The notes: generated by a model from the letters alone, not told the origin. A stretch of DNA of 52,422 bases from JAWCLZ01 sp038850275 (GCA_038850275.1 JAWCLZ010000008.1:1-52422), one strand, 5' to 3'; shown: positions 1 through 8,772, numbered from the stretch's first letter. Numbers and translations: made by a program.

Positions 1-1
1 A

Positions 2-73
2 GAAGGCATCGAGATTCCATATCCCGTGAGAATTGTGAGAAAGGCAGATGATTTTAAATTGGAATTTCATTGA
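2..73 (+). CDS. C-terminal tail of an MscS-family mechanosensitive channel (partial)
   Basis: The reading frame is open from the window edge and ends at TGA 71-73, giving 23 residues. They include GIEIPYPVRIV, which resembles the end of the cytoplasmic beta domain of MscS-type channels, where a G-I-x-I-P-[FY]-P motif is characteristic. Only the last residues are present, so the family call rests on this single motif. The gene is transcribed toward the convergent CorA-like gene, with 10 bp between their stops. Confidence 0.5.
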   Translation, partial: EGIEIPYPVRIVRKADDFKLEFH

Positions 74-83
74 TTTACAGTAA

Positions 84-1502
84 CTAGCGCAACCAACCTC
101 TTCTATAGAAAGCATATCCGCCTAGGAGCATGAGGGATAGCACTAGGAAGAAAATTTCAAATATGGTAACTGGATAGGGAGTGTCGATCAAGTTCTCTCC
201 AAGGAGGCCGCCTATGATGGTGGGGATTAAAGCAAGGGCAGTGATGACTGCAAGTACTCTCATGACTTTGTTCATCTCAAATGAAACTGTATTTAAATGA
301 AGTTCGATCAATGAAATAAGGCTATCTTTGACATTTTGAGAGGTTTCAAACATATAGGCTGCTTCATCATATAGAATGTCGAAGAGATAAAGATGTTCAT
401 CTTTTAAGCCTTGAAGCGCTACTTTCTTGGACTTCACGTGGTCAAGTACTTGTTTGAAGTGCCAGAGATTGTTATGGATCCTTTGAATTTCTTTCTTAAG
501 CTGAAATGTTTCCTCGAGAAATGAGGGATGTGCTCTGCCAACTGGGAATTCTTCCATTGCATTTGTCTTTTGCTCGAGGACTCGCACAATCTCTTCATAA
601 TCCTTGATCTTTCTCTTGAAAATCGTATAGAGTATTCCAACTATGAATTCATTTTCCTTTATAGCTAAGCCTTCGCTTACTACTTTATCGAAGACTTCGC
701 TTTTTGAAGTGCATATTGTTGCAATATAAGTATTAGCGCAGATTATTAGCATGCCACTTTTGGATATATTTATATCCTTAATTCCCTTTGATTGAAGTTT
801 TGAATCCCAGATGAAAATCGTTGTATAATCTTTGAAGTAATCAATGCGAGGAAAAGATTCTTCAAGGGCCTTGCTCTCAATCACATATCTAGGTATTTTG
901 AGCGCATCGCTAATGAAATCCAAGTCTAAATCAGAGACCTCTTGAAAGTCAACCCAAGTTCCAATTGGAGTTGCGAGGTAGTGATATAGTTCTGCTTCAG
1001 TTGCATTTCTAATCACTTTATTTTCTTCCAGTATATTTATCTTCATTCGCGATACCTTTGGTTTAGCTTCAAATTCAACTTTTCTCTCTGGCGCTGCTAC
1101 TCTCTTCGCAGCTCTACCTGCTATTGCAAAGGTTCTCGTAACTCTCAATAGCCTTAGCATGGGTGCAGCTCTCCAGCCTAAGGGTAGAAAAGGTAGAAGG
1201 TCACCCACGGCGAGCAAGATAATGAAGAGATCTAAGATATGCCATGGATTAAGAGCATATGCTATTCTAGAGTCAGCTACATATAGTTTTGCGAAGTATT
1301 CGATTGCGAATACTGCAATTATAAAATAATTAGTTAACTCGAATAAAATAAGCATAAATTGGGAGAAGTTGAAGAAAATGGGCAGAATAGTCGCAGGGAT
1401 TAAGAGCAATGCAAGTATAAACATTAAATGATCACTTAGCAGTTGATAAACTGGATCTTTAAGTCTAGAGCGCAGTGGAAGTTGTTGATTTAACTTTAAC
1501 AT
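84..1502 (-). CDS. Voltage-sensor-like domain fused to a CorA-type Mg2+ transporter
   Basis: This 472-residue membrane protein joins two modules. Residues about 20-135 hold four hydrophobic segments; the last has arginines about every third position (R117, R120, R123, then R130, R134), as in an S4 voltage sensor. No pore loop with a selectivity filter is visible after it. Residues about 150-472 look like CorA: a soluble alpha/beta domain, a long helical stalk and two C-terminal TM segments. Where CorA has the essential GMN filter, this protein has G435-E436-N437. CorA proteins form pentamers that conduct Mg2+ or related divalent ions. The fusion suggests potential-dependent divalent transport, which is inference. 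CorA homology is clear; the voltage-sensor call is less certain. Confidence 0.8.
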   Translation of the reverse strand: MLKLNQQLPLRSRLKDPVYQLLSDHLMFILALLLIPATILPIFFNFSQFMLILFELTNYFIIAVFAIEYFAKLYVADSRIAYALNPWHILDLFIILLAVGDLLPFLPLGWRAAPMLRLLRVTRTFAIAGRAAKRVAAPERKVEFEAKPKVSRMKINILEENKVIRNATEAELYHYLATPIGTWVDFQEVSDLDLDFISDALKIPRYVIESKALEESFPRIDYFKDYTTIFIWDSKLQSKGIKDINISKSGMLIICANTYIATICTSKSEVFDKVVSEGLAIKENEFIVGILYTIFKRKIKDYEEIVRVLEQKTNAMEEFPVGRAHPSFLEETFQLKKEIQRIHNNLWHFKQVLDHVKSKKVALQGLKDEHLYLFDILYDEAAYMFETSQNVKDSLISLIELHLNTVSFEMNKVMRVLAVITALALIPTIIGGLLGENLIDTPYPVTIFEIFFLVLSLMLLGGYAFYRRGWLR

Positions 1503-1621
1503 TTGCTTTATATTAAACCACTTAGATATGAAATAATTTTTGAATGGAAATTATTAAATATTATTTTTTATTATAACATATCTCACAACATCAAAAGCAG
1601 TAAAATCGGGAGGAATAGGAA

Positions 1622-1891
1622 ATGGCAGAGGATAATGTAGTTTATATTGGGAATAAACCTGTGATGAACTATGTACTAGCTGTGGTAACCCAGTTCAACA
1701 ATGGTGCTAATGAAGTGGTTATTAAAGCTAGGGGAAGAGCAATCAGTAGAGCAGTGGATGTAGCGGAGATAATTCGAAATCGCTTCTTGACGAATTTAAA
1801 GGTGAAGGATATAAAGATTTCAACTGAAACATTGCAATCTGGTGAAGAGCGAGCAAATGTATCTGCGATTGAAATCTTCCTTGGGAAATAA
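1622..1891 (+). CDS. albA: DNA/RNA-binding chromatin protein Alba
   Basis: This 89-residue protein is a full-length Alba. It contains the VVYIGNKPVMNYVLAV strand-helix start, the KARGRAISRAVDVAEIIRNR segment and a C-terminal IEIFLG strand. Alba dimers coat archaeal DNA and also bind RNA, and acetylation or methylation of lysines tunes binding. The start is supported by GGGAGG at 1607-1612. An A/T-only stretch at about 1555-1580 upstream could hold the promoter. It is followed on the same strand, 25 bp later, by a ferredoxin gene. Confidence 0.97.
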   Translation: MAEDNVVYIGNKPVMNYVLAVVTQFNNGANEVVIKARGRAISRAVDVAEIIRNRFLTNLKVKDIKISTETLQSGEERANVSAIEIFLGK

Positions 1892-1916
1892 TCCCTCTAT
1901 TTTTTAATATTTTTAC

Positions 1917-2075
1917 ATGTTCATTTCTGAGCGCTGCGTTGGCTGTGGGCAGTGTATTGCTTTCTGCCCAGTTAATGCAATTGAAATATCCGGGAGAGCA
2001 AAGGTAAATGAAAATTGCATAAATTGTGAGATATGCAAAAGCTACTGCCCATTGGATGCTATAGAACATGGCTAA
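1917..2075 (+). CDS. 2[4Fe-4S] ferredoxin, 52 aa
   Basis: This small protein consists almost entirely of two ferredoxin motifs: CVGCGQCIAFCP at residues 7-18 and CINCEICKSYCP at 34-45. Both are complete CxxCxxCxxxCP clusters, so two [4Fe-4S] centres are expected. Its stop overlaps the start of the next gene by 8 bp, so the two are almost certainly co-translated. The context points to a dedicated electron donor or acceptor for the FAD enzyme that follows, paralleling the ferredoxin-GGR pair at 7.4-8.8 kb. Confidence 0.93.
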   Translation: MFISERCVGCGQCIAFCPVNAIEISGRAKVNENCINCEICKSYCPLDAIEHG

Positions 2076-3315
2076 AACTGTGATAATCGGCGCTGGAATC
2101 GGTGGATTGCTAGCTGGTGCAGTGCTCTCTCGAGAACACGAGGTAACAATTTTCGAAAAGCTACCCTTTGCAGGGGGAAGATTCACTAATTTAGATTACC
2201 GGGGCTTCAGGCTTAGTACTGGAGCGCTGCATTTGATTCCCCATGGTAATAGAGGTCCATTTGCAATCCTATTGAGGAAAACTGGAGCTCATGTTGAAAT
2301 AGTTCAGTCTGAGCCTCCAGCTACAGTTCGATTAGACAGCGGGGAGGAAATAAAATTCGAGGATTTCACTAAGGTCTTGAAATTAAGTGATAGACTTCAA
2401 ATTCTCTTTTTAAATTTAAAGGCAAGATATGCTTTGCCAAAGGGCAGTTTTAAAGACTGGTTTCATAGCGCAATAAGTGATGAATGGCTAGTGAGATTTG
2501 CAAATTCCTTTTGCGGCTTTGCATTGAGTTTAAATTCAGATGAAGCACCAGCTAGCGAGGTGCTTGAGATAATAAAAAATATAAGGAGATATGGAGGTCC
2601 AGGCGTGCCAATTGGTGGATGTGGAGCTGTTATTAAAAGTTTGATTGAAGTTATCGAGAGCAATGGTGGAAAGCTGCTTTTAAAGCAAAGGGTGGAGCAA
2701 ATTAAGACTCAAAATAGAAGTGCAAAGGGGGTAATTGCCAATGGAGGATTCCACGCTGCTGATTTTATCATAAGTAATTTAGGTCAAGTTGAGACTGCAA
2801 AGCTTCTTAGTAAATGTGATGATAGGGAATATCTCGAGAAAATATCCAAGCAAAAGCCATCTGCAGGTATAAAAATCTCCTTCTCCAGCGATGAGCCATT
2901 GATTGGACACTCAGGGGTGCTTTTCACCCCAAGTGCAAGTAGAATAAATGGCATAATCGAACTCACCAACGCTGATCCCTCCCTTGCTCCCCCAAAGAAG
3001 CATCTTTTGATGAGCCATCAAGCACTAAGCTTGAGGGGAATCGTGGATGTAAAATCGCATATAGAGCGTGAGATAATGATTGGTTTAAATGATTTAAGAG
3101 AGATATTCAAGTCTAAGAAATTTGAGGTTTTACTAGTGCAGAGCTATTGGAATGGATGGCCGGTTAATAGAACAGCAAGCGGGTTGGATATGGGCAGTGA
3201 AACGCCTTATTCAAATTTATATGTAGTGGGAGATGGAGCTAAAGGCAGAGGTGGAATGGAGGTTGAAGGCATAGCATTAGGGGTAGAAGAAGTTATAAAT
3301 AAAATAATGAGATAG
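2068..3315 (+). CDS. Phytoene desaturase / retinol saturase-like FAD oxidoreductase
   Basis: This 415-residue protein starts with a dinucleotide-binding fold (VIIGAGIGGLLAGAVLSREH, then E30 for ribose binding). It carries the FAD motif FAGGRFTNLDYRGF and a C-terminal second FAD-binding motif, NLYVVGDGAKGRGGMEVEGIA. This is the COG1233 pattern of phytoene desaturases, carotenoid isomerases and retinol saturases, which act on polyprenyl chains. It overlaps the upstream ferredoxin gene by 8 bp, so a ferredoxin-dependent isoprenoid redox reaction is likely. Direction (saturation or desaturation) and substrate cannot be read from sequence. Confidence 0.85.
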   Translation: MAKTVIIGAGIGGLLAGAVLSREHEVTIFEKLPFAGGRFTNLDYRGFRLSTGALHLIPHGNRGPFAILLRKTGAHVEIVQSEPPATVRLDSGEEIKFEDFTKVLKLSDRLQILFLNLKARYALPKGSFKDWFHSAISDEWLVRFANSFCGFALSLNSDEAPASEVLEIIKNIRRYGGPGVPIGGCGAVIKSLIEVIESNGGKLLLKQRVEQIKTQNRSAKGVIANGGFHAADFIISNLGQVETAKLLSKCDDREYLEKISKQKPSAGIKISFSSDEPLIGHSGVLFTPSASRINGIIELTNADPSLAPPKKHLLMSHQALSLRGIVDVKSHIEREIMIGLNDLREIFKSKKFEVLLVQSYWNGWPVNRTASGLDMGSETPYSNLYVVGDGAKGRGGMEVEGIALGVEEVINKIMR

Positions 3316-3320
3316 CTAAG

Positions 3321-3929
3321 TCAAAGCCCGGTTTTTTTAACCAACTTCTCCCTCGATTCATCAGCTAAGACCCAAGCTAGTAAAAACCTCAATCTAGCTC
3401 TACCCTGTAAAGCAATTGCTTCTTTAGGTACCCCTAGGCTTAATAGATGATCTTCGAAGGCTTTTTTAGTTAAAGATTCAACTAGCTTGCAGGTTTTAAA
3501 CCTATACCAATTATAGTGCCTCGCTTCTAAATAAGATCTTAAAATAGACATAAGATGTGTATTTTTTATCAATATAACATGGGTATCTGGGTTAATATTC
3601 CAAGCAATAAATATCTCATCCACTGCGGAAACAATTTTATCAGGATATCTACTTTCATCTCTAAGGAAGTTCTGGAAGTACTCAACTTCAATTGTTTTTG
3701 ACTCAAACTGCTTTTGAATATAATCATAAACCCCAACCACACAGCCACCTACTATTGATTCCCACCCAGCATCAGCTATTAAAATCAAAGGTTTGTTTTC
3801 TTCGCTAAATCTAAAGCCGCAGCGAACGCAACTGATTTCATTTAAAAATGCCCCTTCTTGCTCTTTCACTTGTAATTTCAAAGCGTGCCCGCAGCAGTTG
3901 CATCTCTCTTCTAAGTCAATTTCTAGCAT
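3321..3929 (-). CDS. Conserved-looking hypothetical protein with N-terminal zinc ribbon
   Basis: I do not recognise this protein of about 202 residues. The N-terminus has two Cys pairs (CNCC near residue 10 and CVRC near 34), consistent with a zinc ribbon. The rest is a soluble alpha/beta domain with the acidic motif LILIADAGWESIVGG and a later AVDEIFIAW strand. An RNase H-like or nuclease fold is possible but unproven. The start is uncertain: ATG at 3929 or 3932 follows GGGGGA, while an upstream TTG at 3944 is weaker. It converges on the FAD oxidoreductase with 5 bp between stops. Confidence 0.75.
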   Translation of the reverse strand: MLEIDLEERCNCCGHALKLQVKEQEGAFLNEISCVRCGFRFSEENKPLILIADAGWESIVGGCVVGVYDYIQKQFESKTIEVEYFQNFLRDESRYPDKIVSAVDEIFIAWNINPDTHVILIKNTHLMSILRSYLEARHYNWYRFKTCKLVESLTKKAFEDHLLSLGVPKEAIALQGRARLRFLLAWVLADESREKLVKKTGL

Positions 3930-4032
3930 CATAGTTTCCCCCAATTATACTGATTTTCTTTAATTTTATTTTAATTATAGATTGCTCTCGGCTTAATTCT
4001 AAATATTGCTTCTTCCTTAATTAGCTAAATGG

Positions 4033-6198
4033 ATGTGGGATATGTTTATTGATCGCTTTAAAAAGCCAGCTTCAGGATTTGCTAGGAAATGGAAGATAGG
4101 AGATAAGATGCTTAATCGCTATGAAATTAAGGATATAAAAGAAGGTGGACTTGGGGTAGTATACATTGCTTTTGATCATTACTGGAGGAAGTTGTTTGCC
4201 ATTAAAACATTTAAAGATGAATTTCTCTGGAGGGAAGAAGTGGTTAATAAATTCTTAAGGGAAGCTGAAACTTGGGTTAAATTGGATAAGCATATGAATA
4301 TAGTAAAAGCTGAATTTGTCCAACGAATAGAGGGCAAGCCCTATATTTTCTTAGAATACATAGATGGCAAATCACTTAGAGCTTGGATTGATGAAAATTT
4401 ACTTGATATCCCGCAAGCTCTTGATTTTGCAATTCAAATCTGCAGTGGGATGGAGTATGCAGCTGGTAAAATGGGAATAGTGCATCGAGATCTAAAGCCA
4501 GAGAATGTTTTAATAACTAAGGATAAAGTGGCGAAGGTCACGGATTTTGGACTCGTGAAAATCCTCGAGGATGAGCTTGTAAAAGAGAAGCTCAGCGAGC
4601 GCTTGGAACCTGGGAAAACTAGGGTGGGCTACGTCTGGGGCACTAGACCATATATTTCGCCTGAGCAATATATAGATCCCAGAAGTGCAGATGTCAGATC
4701 TGATATTTTTTCATTTGGAGTAATGCTCTACGAGATGCTCACTCGAAACCTGCCATTTGAAGTGGAAGATGAGGAGGGAAAAGGGATATATTTAGAGTAC
4801 TTAGCAGCTGGAGGTGCTGAAAAGATAATTGAGCCTAAGCAGAGGAATCCGGCTGTTCCAGAGGAATTAAACTCGGTAATTATGAAGTGCTTGAATCAAG
4901 ATCCAACGCAGAGATTTCAGAATTTTAGTGAGTTGAAAGCCGAACTTCTAAAGATATATGAAAAAGTAACTGGCAAAATCTATGAAAACCAAGTTGAAAT
5001 TGAAAATCTCACAGCTGCTGATTGGAATCATAAGGGCATCTCGCTATATAATATAGGGAAATATGATGAGGCATTAGCTTGCTTTGATAGAGCACTTGAA
5101 CTTGAGCAAGAAGATCCTTTGATCTGGAATAACAAAGGCCTTGCTTTATATAAAGCTGGTAAACTTAAGGAAGCAATGGATTGCTTCGACAGAGCTCTCC
5201 TTTTAAACCCAAGATATCCCTCTGCTTGGAACAATCTAGGTCTAGTCCTTAAGAGCTTGGGTAGAGTAAATGAAGCAATTTCTTGCTATGATCGTGCTTT
5301 GGAACTTGATCCAAGGGATGCACCAGCTTGGAATAATAAAGGCCTAGCTCTTCAAAGCTTGAATAAATTTGATGAAGCAATCTCTTGCTTCGATCGCGCT
5401 CTCGAGCTTGATCCAAGGGATGCACCAGCTTGGAATAATAAGGGAGTGTCGCTTTTCAATTTGAAGCGATATCAAGAAGCTCTTTCGTGCTATCGTAAGT
5501 CTCTAGAGATCAATCCTCGAAATTCTCTAGTATGGAATAACATTGGAGCAGTGCTGCTTGCTTTAAATAGAATTGAGGAGGCAATATCTTATTTTAAAAA
5601 AGCCATTGAAATCGACGGTAGAGATTTAAAGGCTTGGAATAACTTGGGCACTGCATATAGCAAGCTAGGCATGCACAGTGAAGCGGTGAAGTGCTTCGAT
5701 GAAGTTTTAAAGATGGATCCAGACAACTATGAGGCTTGGTGCAATAAGGGCGCTGTGGTTAGCAATTTAGGTAAATTAGAGGAATCACTTGCATACTATG
5801 ATAAAGCAATTCAACTTAATCCAGAGTATGCCCCTGCTTGGGTTAATAAAGGCTTAGTTCTCCATAGCTTGGCTAGATTTGAAGAAGCAGTAGCTTGCTA
5901 TGATCGTGCAATTGAGCTCGAGCCAGAAAATCACAAAGCTTGGAATTACAAGGGCATTTCTCTAGGGAATCTTGGGAGATATATAGAGGCATCCAAGTGC
6001 TTTGAAAAAGCCGTTGAAAAAAACCCATTGGATGAAGAAGCTTGGAATAACTTAGCTTTAACTCAGTTCAATTTAGGTCGATTTGAAGAAGCAGTGAAAA
6101 GCTATGAAAAAGTACTGCAGATTAATCCCAATTCTAAGAAAGCTAAGCGAGGTAAAGAAGAAAGCTTGAAGTATTTATACCTAGCAAGTGGAGATTGA
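4033..6198 (+). CDS. Hanks-type Ser/Thr protein kinase with 11 TPR repeats
   Basis: This 721-residue soluble protein has an N-terminal eukaryotic-type kinase at about 30-310. Visible motifs are glycine loop EGGLGVVY (37-44), AIK with K58, catalytic HRDLKPEN (151-158), DFG (171-173) and a degenerate APE as ISPEQ. All catalytic residues are present, so it should be active. From about residue 331 there are 11 consecutive 34-residue TPRs, most opening with AWNNKG and ending in a D/E-P pair, then a short charged tail. TPRs bind partner proteins. No TM segment is seen. No substrate is evident from the neighbours, a convergent methyltransferase and a divergent unknown gene. Confidence 0.95.
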   Translation: MWDMFIDRFKKPASGFARKWKIGDKMLNRYEIKDIKEGGLGVVYIAFDHYWRKLFAIKTFKDEFLWREEVVNKFLREAETWVKLDKHMNIVKAEFVQRIEGKPYIFLEYIDGKSLRAWIDENLLDIPQALDFAIQICSGMEYAAGKMGIVHRDLKPENVLITKDKVAKVTDFGLVKILEDELVKEKLSERLEPGKTRVGYVWGTRPYISPEQYIDPRSADVRSDIFSFGVMLYEMLTRNLPFEVEDEEGKGIYLEYLAAGGAEKIIEPKQRNPAVPEELNSVIMKCLNQDPTQRFQNFSELKAELLKIYEKVTGKIYENQVEIENLTAADWNHKGISLYNIGKYDEALACFDRALELEQEDPLIWNNKGLALYKAGKLKEAMDCFDRALLLNPRYPSAWNNLGLVLKSLGRVNEAISCYDRALELDPRDAPAWNNKGLALQSLNKFDEAISCFDRALELDPRDAPAWNNKGVSLFNLKRYQEALSCYRKSLEINPRNSLVWNNIGAVLLALNRIEEAISYFKKAIEIDGRDLKAWNNLGTAYSKLGMHSEAVKCFDEVLKMDPDNYEAWCNKGAVVSNLGKLEESLAYYDKAIQLNPEYAPAWVNKGLVLHSLARFEEAVACYDRAIELEPENHKAWNYKGISLGNLGRYIEASKCFEKAVEKNPLDEEAWNNLALTQFNLGRFEEAVKSYEKVLQINPNSKKAKRGKEESLKYLYLASGD

Positions 6199-6220
6199 AT
6201 TAATTTTAATAATTATATAT

Positions 6221-6829
6221 TTATTTAAGAATGTACTGCGCTGCACCAAATGTAAAGCCCAGCGAAGGCGGGAGATCTGCTATTGCGTGGTCTTTGAAGA
6301 GCACATCTCTCTTTTGAAAGCCAAGGCCCTGCATTGCATTGTCTAAATAATAAAACTCAAAATCATAAAAGCCTGATACAATGAGAATCCCCCTCGCGAG
6401 CTCTCTAAATTTTTCAGCCATGCTTAAAAGAATGGGGAGATAAAGATTTGCAACGATTAAATCGAATTTAAATTTAGAATCAGCCTTCAAGCTATCAATA
6501 GAGCCTAAGATTACATCTATATATTGAGCAAGATTATTCCTCCGAGCATTTTCAATTGTAATAAAAACAGCTTCTCTAGAGATATCAAATGCAACTGCTC
6601 GATCCGCTCCAAGTTTCAAACCCGCAAGAGCTAGTATTCCAGTACCGCAGCCTGCATCTAGAATAGTTTTTATTCGATTAAGGGCAAAGCATCGCTCCAT
6701 CAATTTCAAGCAAAGCTCAGTTGTTGGATGAGTGGGAGCAAAAGCTTTTCCAAATTTAATCACTAATGCATTTTCACAATTTTCACAACTGCGATTGCTA
6801 ATTATTAAATCACCGAGAATATATCTCAT
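6221..6829 (-). CDS. SAM-dependent methyltransferase, PrmA/L11-methyltransferase-like
   Basis: This 202-residue protein has class I methyltransferase motifs: ILDAGCGTGILALAGLKLGA at about 56-75, an acidic end of strand 2 (VAFDIS) and NLYLPILLSMAEKF as motif IV. The catalytic motif aligns with the N-x-x-x-x-P-L of the PrmA (ribosomal protein L11 methyltransferase) group. Archaeal members methylate unknown proteins or small molecules. The length suits a stand-alone catalytic domain without the bacterial PrmA N-terminal substrate domain. It converges on the TPR kinase gene with 22 bp between. Confidence 0.8.
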   Translation of the reverse strand: MRYILGDLIISNRSCENCENALVIKFGKAFAPTHPTTELCLKLMERCFALNRIKTILDAGCGTGILALAGLKLGADRAVAFDISREAVFITIENARRNNLAQYIDVILGSIDSLKADSKFKFDLIVANLYLPILLSMAEKFRELARGILIVSGFYDFEFYYLDNAMQGLGFQKRDVLFKDHAIADLPPSLGFTFGAAQYILK

Positions 6830-6937
6830 TAATTATTAGCTCTTACTTAAAATTTATTAGCTTAACCTAAACTAGCTTCATATTTTTCAGAAAATTCAAG
6901 AAAGTATTTATATTTTTGATCATACTTTTCACATTGC

Positions 6938-7429
6938 ATGAGCAGCGATTTATCTGAGGAAATTATTAGAGATAGAATTAGTATTCTCAGTACATTTGAG
7001 ATACTCTTCAAAGCACGAGGCTTGGGAGATGTGCACGGTAGAGTATTTGGAGCATTAATTCTATCCCCATGTGCTTTAACTCAAGATGAAATAAGTTCAT
7101 ACACTGGTTACTCAGTACCAGCTGTAAGTGCAGCTCTCGACGACTTAGATCGCTTGGGTTATATTCAAAAATCGAAGAAACAGAATTCTAGGAAGAACTA
7201 TTACTCCAGCAAGCTAGAATTAGATGCAGCCTTCAGAGGATTCATTCAAGCAATCCACGATCAATACATACTACCTACCTTTGAAAAACTAAATCAAAGC
7301 GAGGGGCTTTTGAGGAAAAACGATCCTGAGGTGCAAGAGCACTTAGAAGTGATAAAGCGCTATCGAAAGGAACTTCAAAATCTAAAGAAATATATCGAGA
7401 AGCTTCTCAGCGTACCCCTTGAGGTTTGA
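6938..7429 (+). CDS. GbsR/MarR-family winged-helix transcription regulator
   Basis: This 163-residue protein has a winged helix at about 30-90 (LTQDEISSYTGYSVPAVSAA is the recognition region, followed by LDRLGYIQKSKKQNSRKNYY as wing) and a C-terminal helical segment likely used for dimerisation. The fold and arrangement match GbsR-type MarR relatives. The stop is 3 bp before the start of the ferredoxin gene, so it heads the regulator-ferredoxin-GGR operon and may control membrane-lipid saturation. A TATA-like AAGTATTTATATTT lies at about 6901-6914, 24 bp before the start, so a short or leaderless mRNA is plausible. Confidence 0.85.
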   Translation: MSSDLSEEIIRDRISILSTFEILFKARGLGDVHGRVFGALILSPCALTQDEISSYTGYSVPAVSAALDDLDRLGYIQKSKKQNSRKNYYSSKLELDAAFRGFIQAIHDQYILPTFEKLNQSEGLLRKNDPEVQEHLEVIKRYRKELQNLKKYIEKLLSVPLEV

Positions 7430-7432
7430 CTT

Positions 7433-7603
7433 ATGATCTCAATTAATAGAGAGAAATGTGGCTACTGTGGTGCCTGTGTAGCTGTATGTCCAAATAATGC
7501 AATTGAACTCCGAGAGATGATTTTATTAATAGGGGAAAATTGCGATGAATGCAAAATTTGCATCAAAATGTGTCCAGTAGGAGCTCTAGAGGTAAGAACT
7601 TAA
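7433..7603 (+). CDS. 2[4Fe-4S] ferredoxin paired with geranylgeranyl reductase, 56 aa
   Basis: Two complete clusters are visible: CGYCGACVAVCP at residues 9-20 and CDECKICIKMCP at 37-48. The stop TAA overlaps the ATG of the next gene by one base, giving strict coupling. A ferredoxin gene adjacent to geranylgeranyl reductase is known in Methanosarcina acetivorans, where the ferredoxin was needed for full lipid saturation in a heterologous host. The same role is inferred here from order and spacing. Confidence 0.94.
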   Translation: MISINREKCGYCGACVAVCPNNAIELREMILLIGENCDECKICIKMCPVGALEVRT

Positions 7604-8772
7604 TGTACGATGTCATAGTGGTTGGCGCGGGACCAGCTGGCAGCATTGCTGCTAAAACTGCTGCTGAGCTAGGGCTTAAAGTACTTTTAATTGAAAAGCG
7701 GCAAGAAATAGGAACTCCAGTGCGATGCGCAGAGGGAACAGGCAAGAAATCGCTGATGAAGTTCATTGAGCTAAATCCAAAGTGGATCGCAGCTAGATTG
7801 AAAGGGGCGAGGATTTATTCACCCAACGGTGCTATGGTGAAGATAGATGGGAATGAAGAGATCGGGCTCATTCTAGAAAGGAAGATATTCGACCGCGAGC
7901 TAGCTAAACTTGCAGCTAGAGCAGGTGCTCAAGTGCAAGTTAAAACTAAAGCCACTGGTGTTTTAATGGAAAATGGCTTTGTTCGAGGGATAATAGCAAG
8001 CCAATTGGATAAGGCATTTAAAATTGAATCAAAAGTTGTAATCGCAGCTGATGGTGTTGAATCGCAGGTTGCAAGGTGGGCTGGGGTTGATACAACTGTG
8101 AAATTGAAGGACATAGAAAGCTGCGTTCAGTTTTTAATGGCAGATATAGACATCGATGAAGAGTATGCTGACTTTTATGTTGGAAATAAAATTGCACCAG
8201 GTGGCTACATCTGGGTATTCCCCAAGGGAGAGAGGGAGGCAAACGTGGGCGTGGGAATATTAGGCAGTAAATCAGGCGATTTAAGAGCAATAGATTATCT
8301 GCAGAGCTTCGTTGCGAAGAAATTTCCCAATGGCAAAATAATTGAAATGGTAGTCGGAGGCGTACCGGTTTCAGGTCCTATTAAGCGGGCAATTGCAAAT
8401 GGACTTATAATAGCTGGTGATGCCGCAAGGCAAGCAGATCCCATAACTGGAGGGGGAATTGTAAATGCGATGTACGCAGGTAAAATCGCAGGTGAAGTTG
8501 CAGCTAAAGCTGTTCAAGAAGGGAACTATTCCATTGAAGTTCTAAATGAATATGAGATTCGCTGGAGAGCGACACTTGGGAAAGAACTAGCCAAGCACTA
8601 TAAGGTGAAAGAAGTATTCAGCACACTTACAGATGATGACTTAAACTCACTTGCAGAAAGTCTTCAAGGAATTAATATAACCACAAAGGATTTCAGTGTA
8701 CACATTCTCCTGAAGGAATTAATCCTAAGAAACCCCAAGATATTATTTAAATTGAGAAATCTATTTTTATAA
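7603..8772 (+). CDS. Geranylgeranyl reductase (digeranylgeranylglycerophospholipid reductase)
   Basis: This FAD enzyme of 389 residues reduces the double bonds of archaeal ether-lipid isoprenoid chains. Visible motifs are the Rossmann start DVIVVGAGPAGSIAAKTAAE, the GGYIWVFPKG motif around the substrate channel, and GDAARQADPITGGGI as the second FAD motif. I place the start at ATG 7603, one base into the preceding TAA. A longer in-frame extension to 7549 would read through the ferredoxin gene and lies upstream of the Rossmann strand. Length is typical for the family. It ends the regulator-ferredoxin-GGR operon. Confidence 0.94.
   Translation: MYDVIVVGAGPAGSIAAKTAAELGLKVLLIEKRQEIGTPVRCAEGTGKKSLMKFIELNPKWIAARLKGARIYSPNGAMVKIDGNEEIGLILERKIFDRELAKLAARAGAQVQVKTKATGVLMENGFVRGIIASQLDKAFKIESKVVIAADGVESQVARWAGVDTTVKLKDIESCVQFLMADIDIDEEYADFYVGNKIAPGGYIWVFPKGEREANVGVGILGSKSGDLRAIDYLQSFVAKKFPNGKIIEMVVGGVPVSGPIKRAIANGLIIAGDAARQADPITGGGIVNAMYAGKIAGEVAAKAVQEGNYSIEVLNEYEIRWRATLGKELAKHYKVKEVFSTLTDDDLNSLAESLQGINITTKDFSVHILLKELILRNPKILFKLRNLFL

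Noticed and set aside
1743..2186. 147-codon minus-strand frame over Alba, ferredoxin and the FAD gene start
   Set aside because: It is antisense to three well-supported genes and has no recognisable motif.
7549..7602. 18-residue N-terminal extension of geranylgeranyl reductase
   Set aside because: It overlaps the ferredoxin coding sequence in another frame and lies before the Rossmann strand; the TAATG junction at 7601-7605 supports the shorter form.
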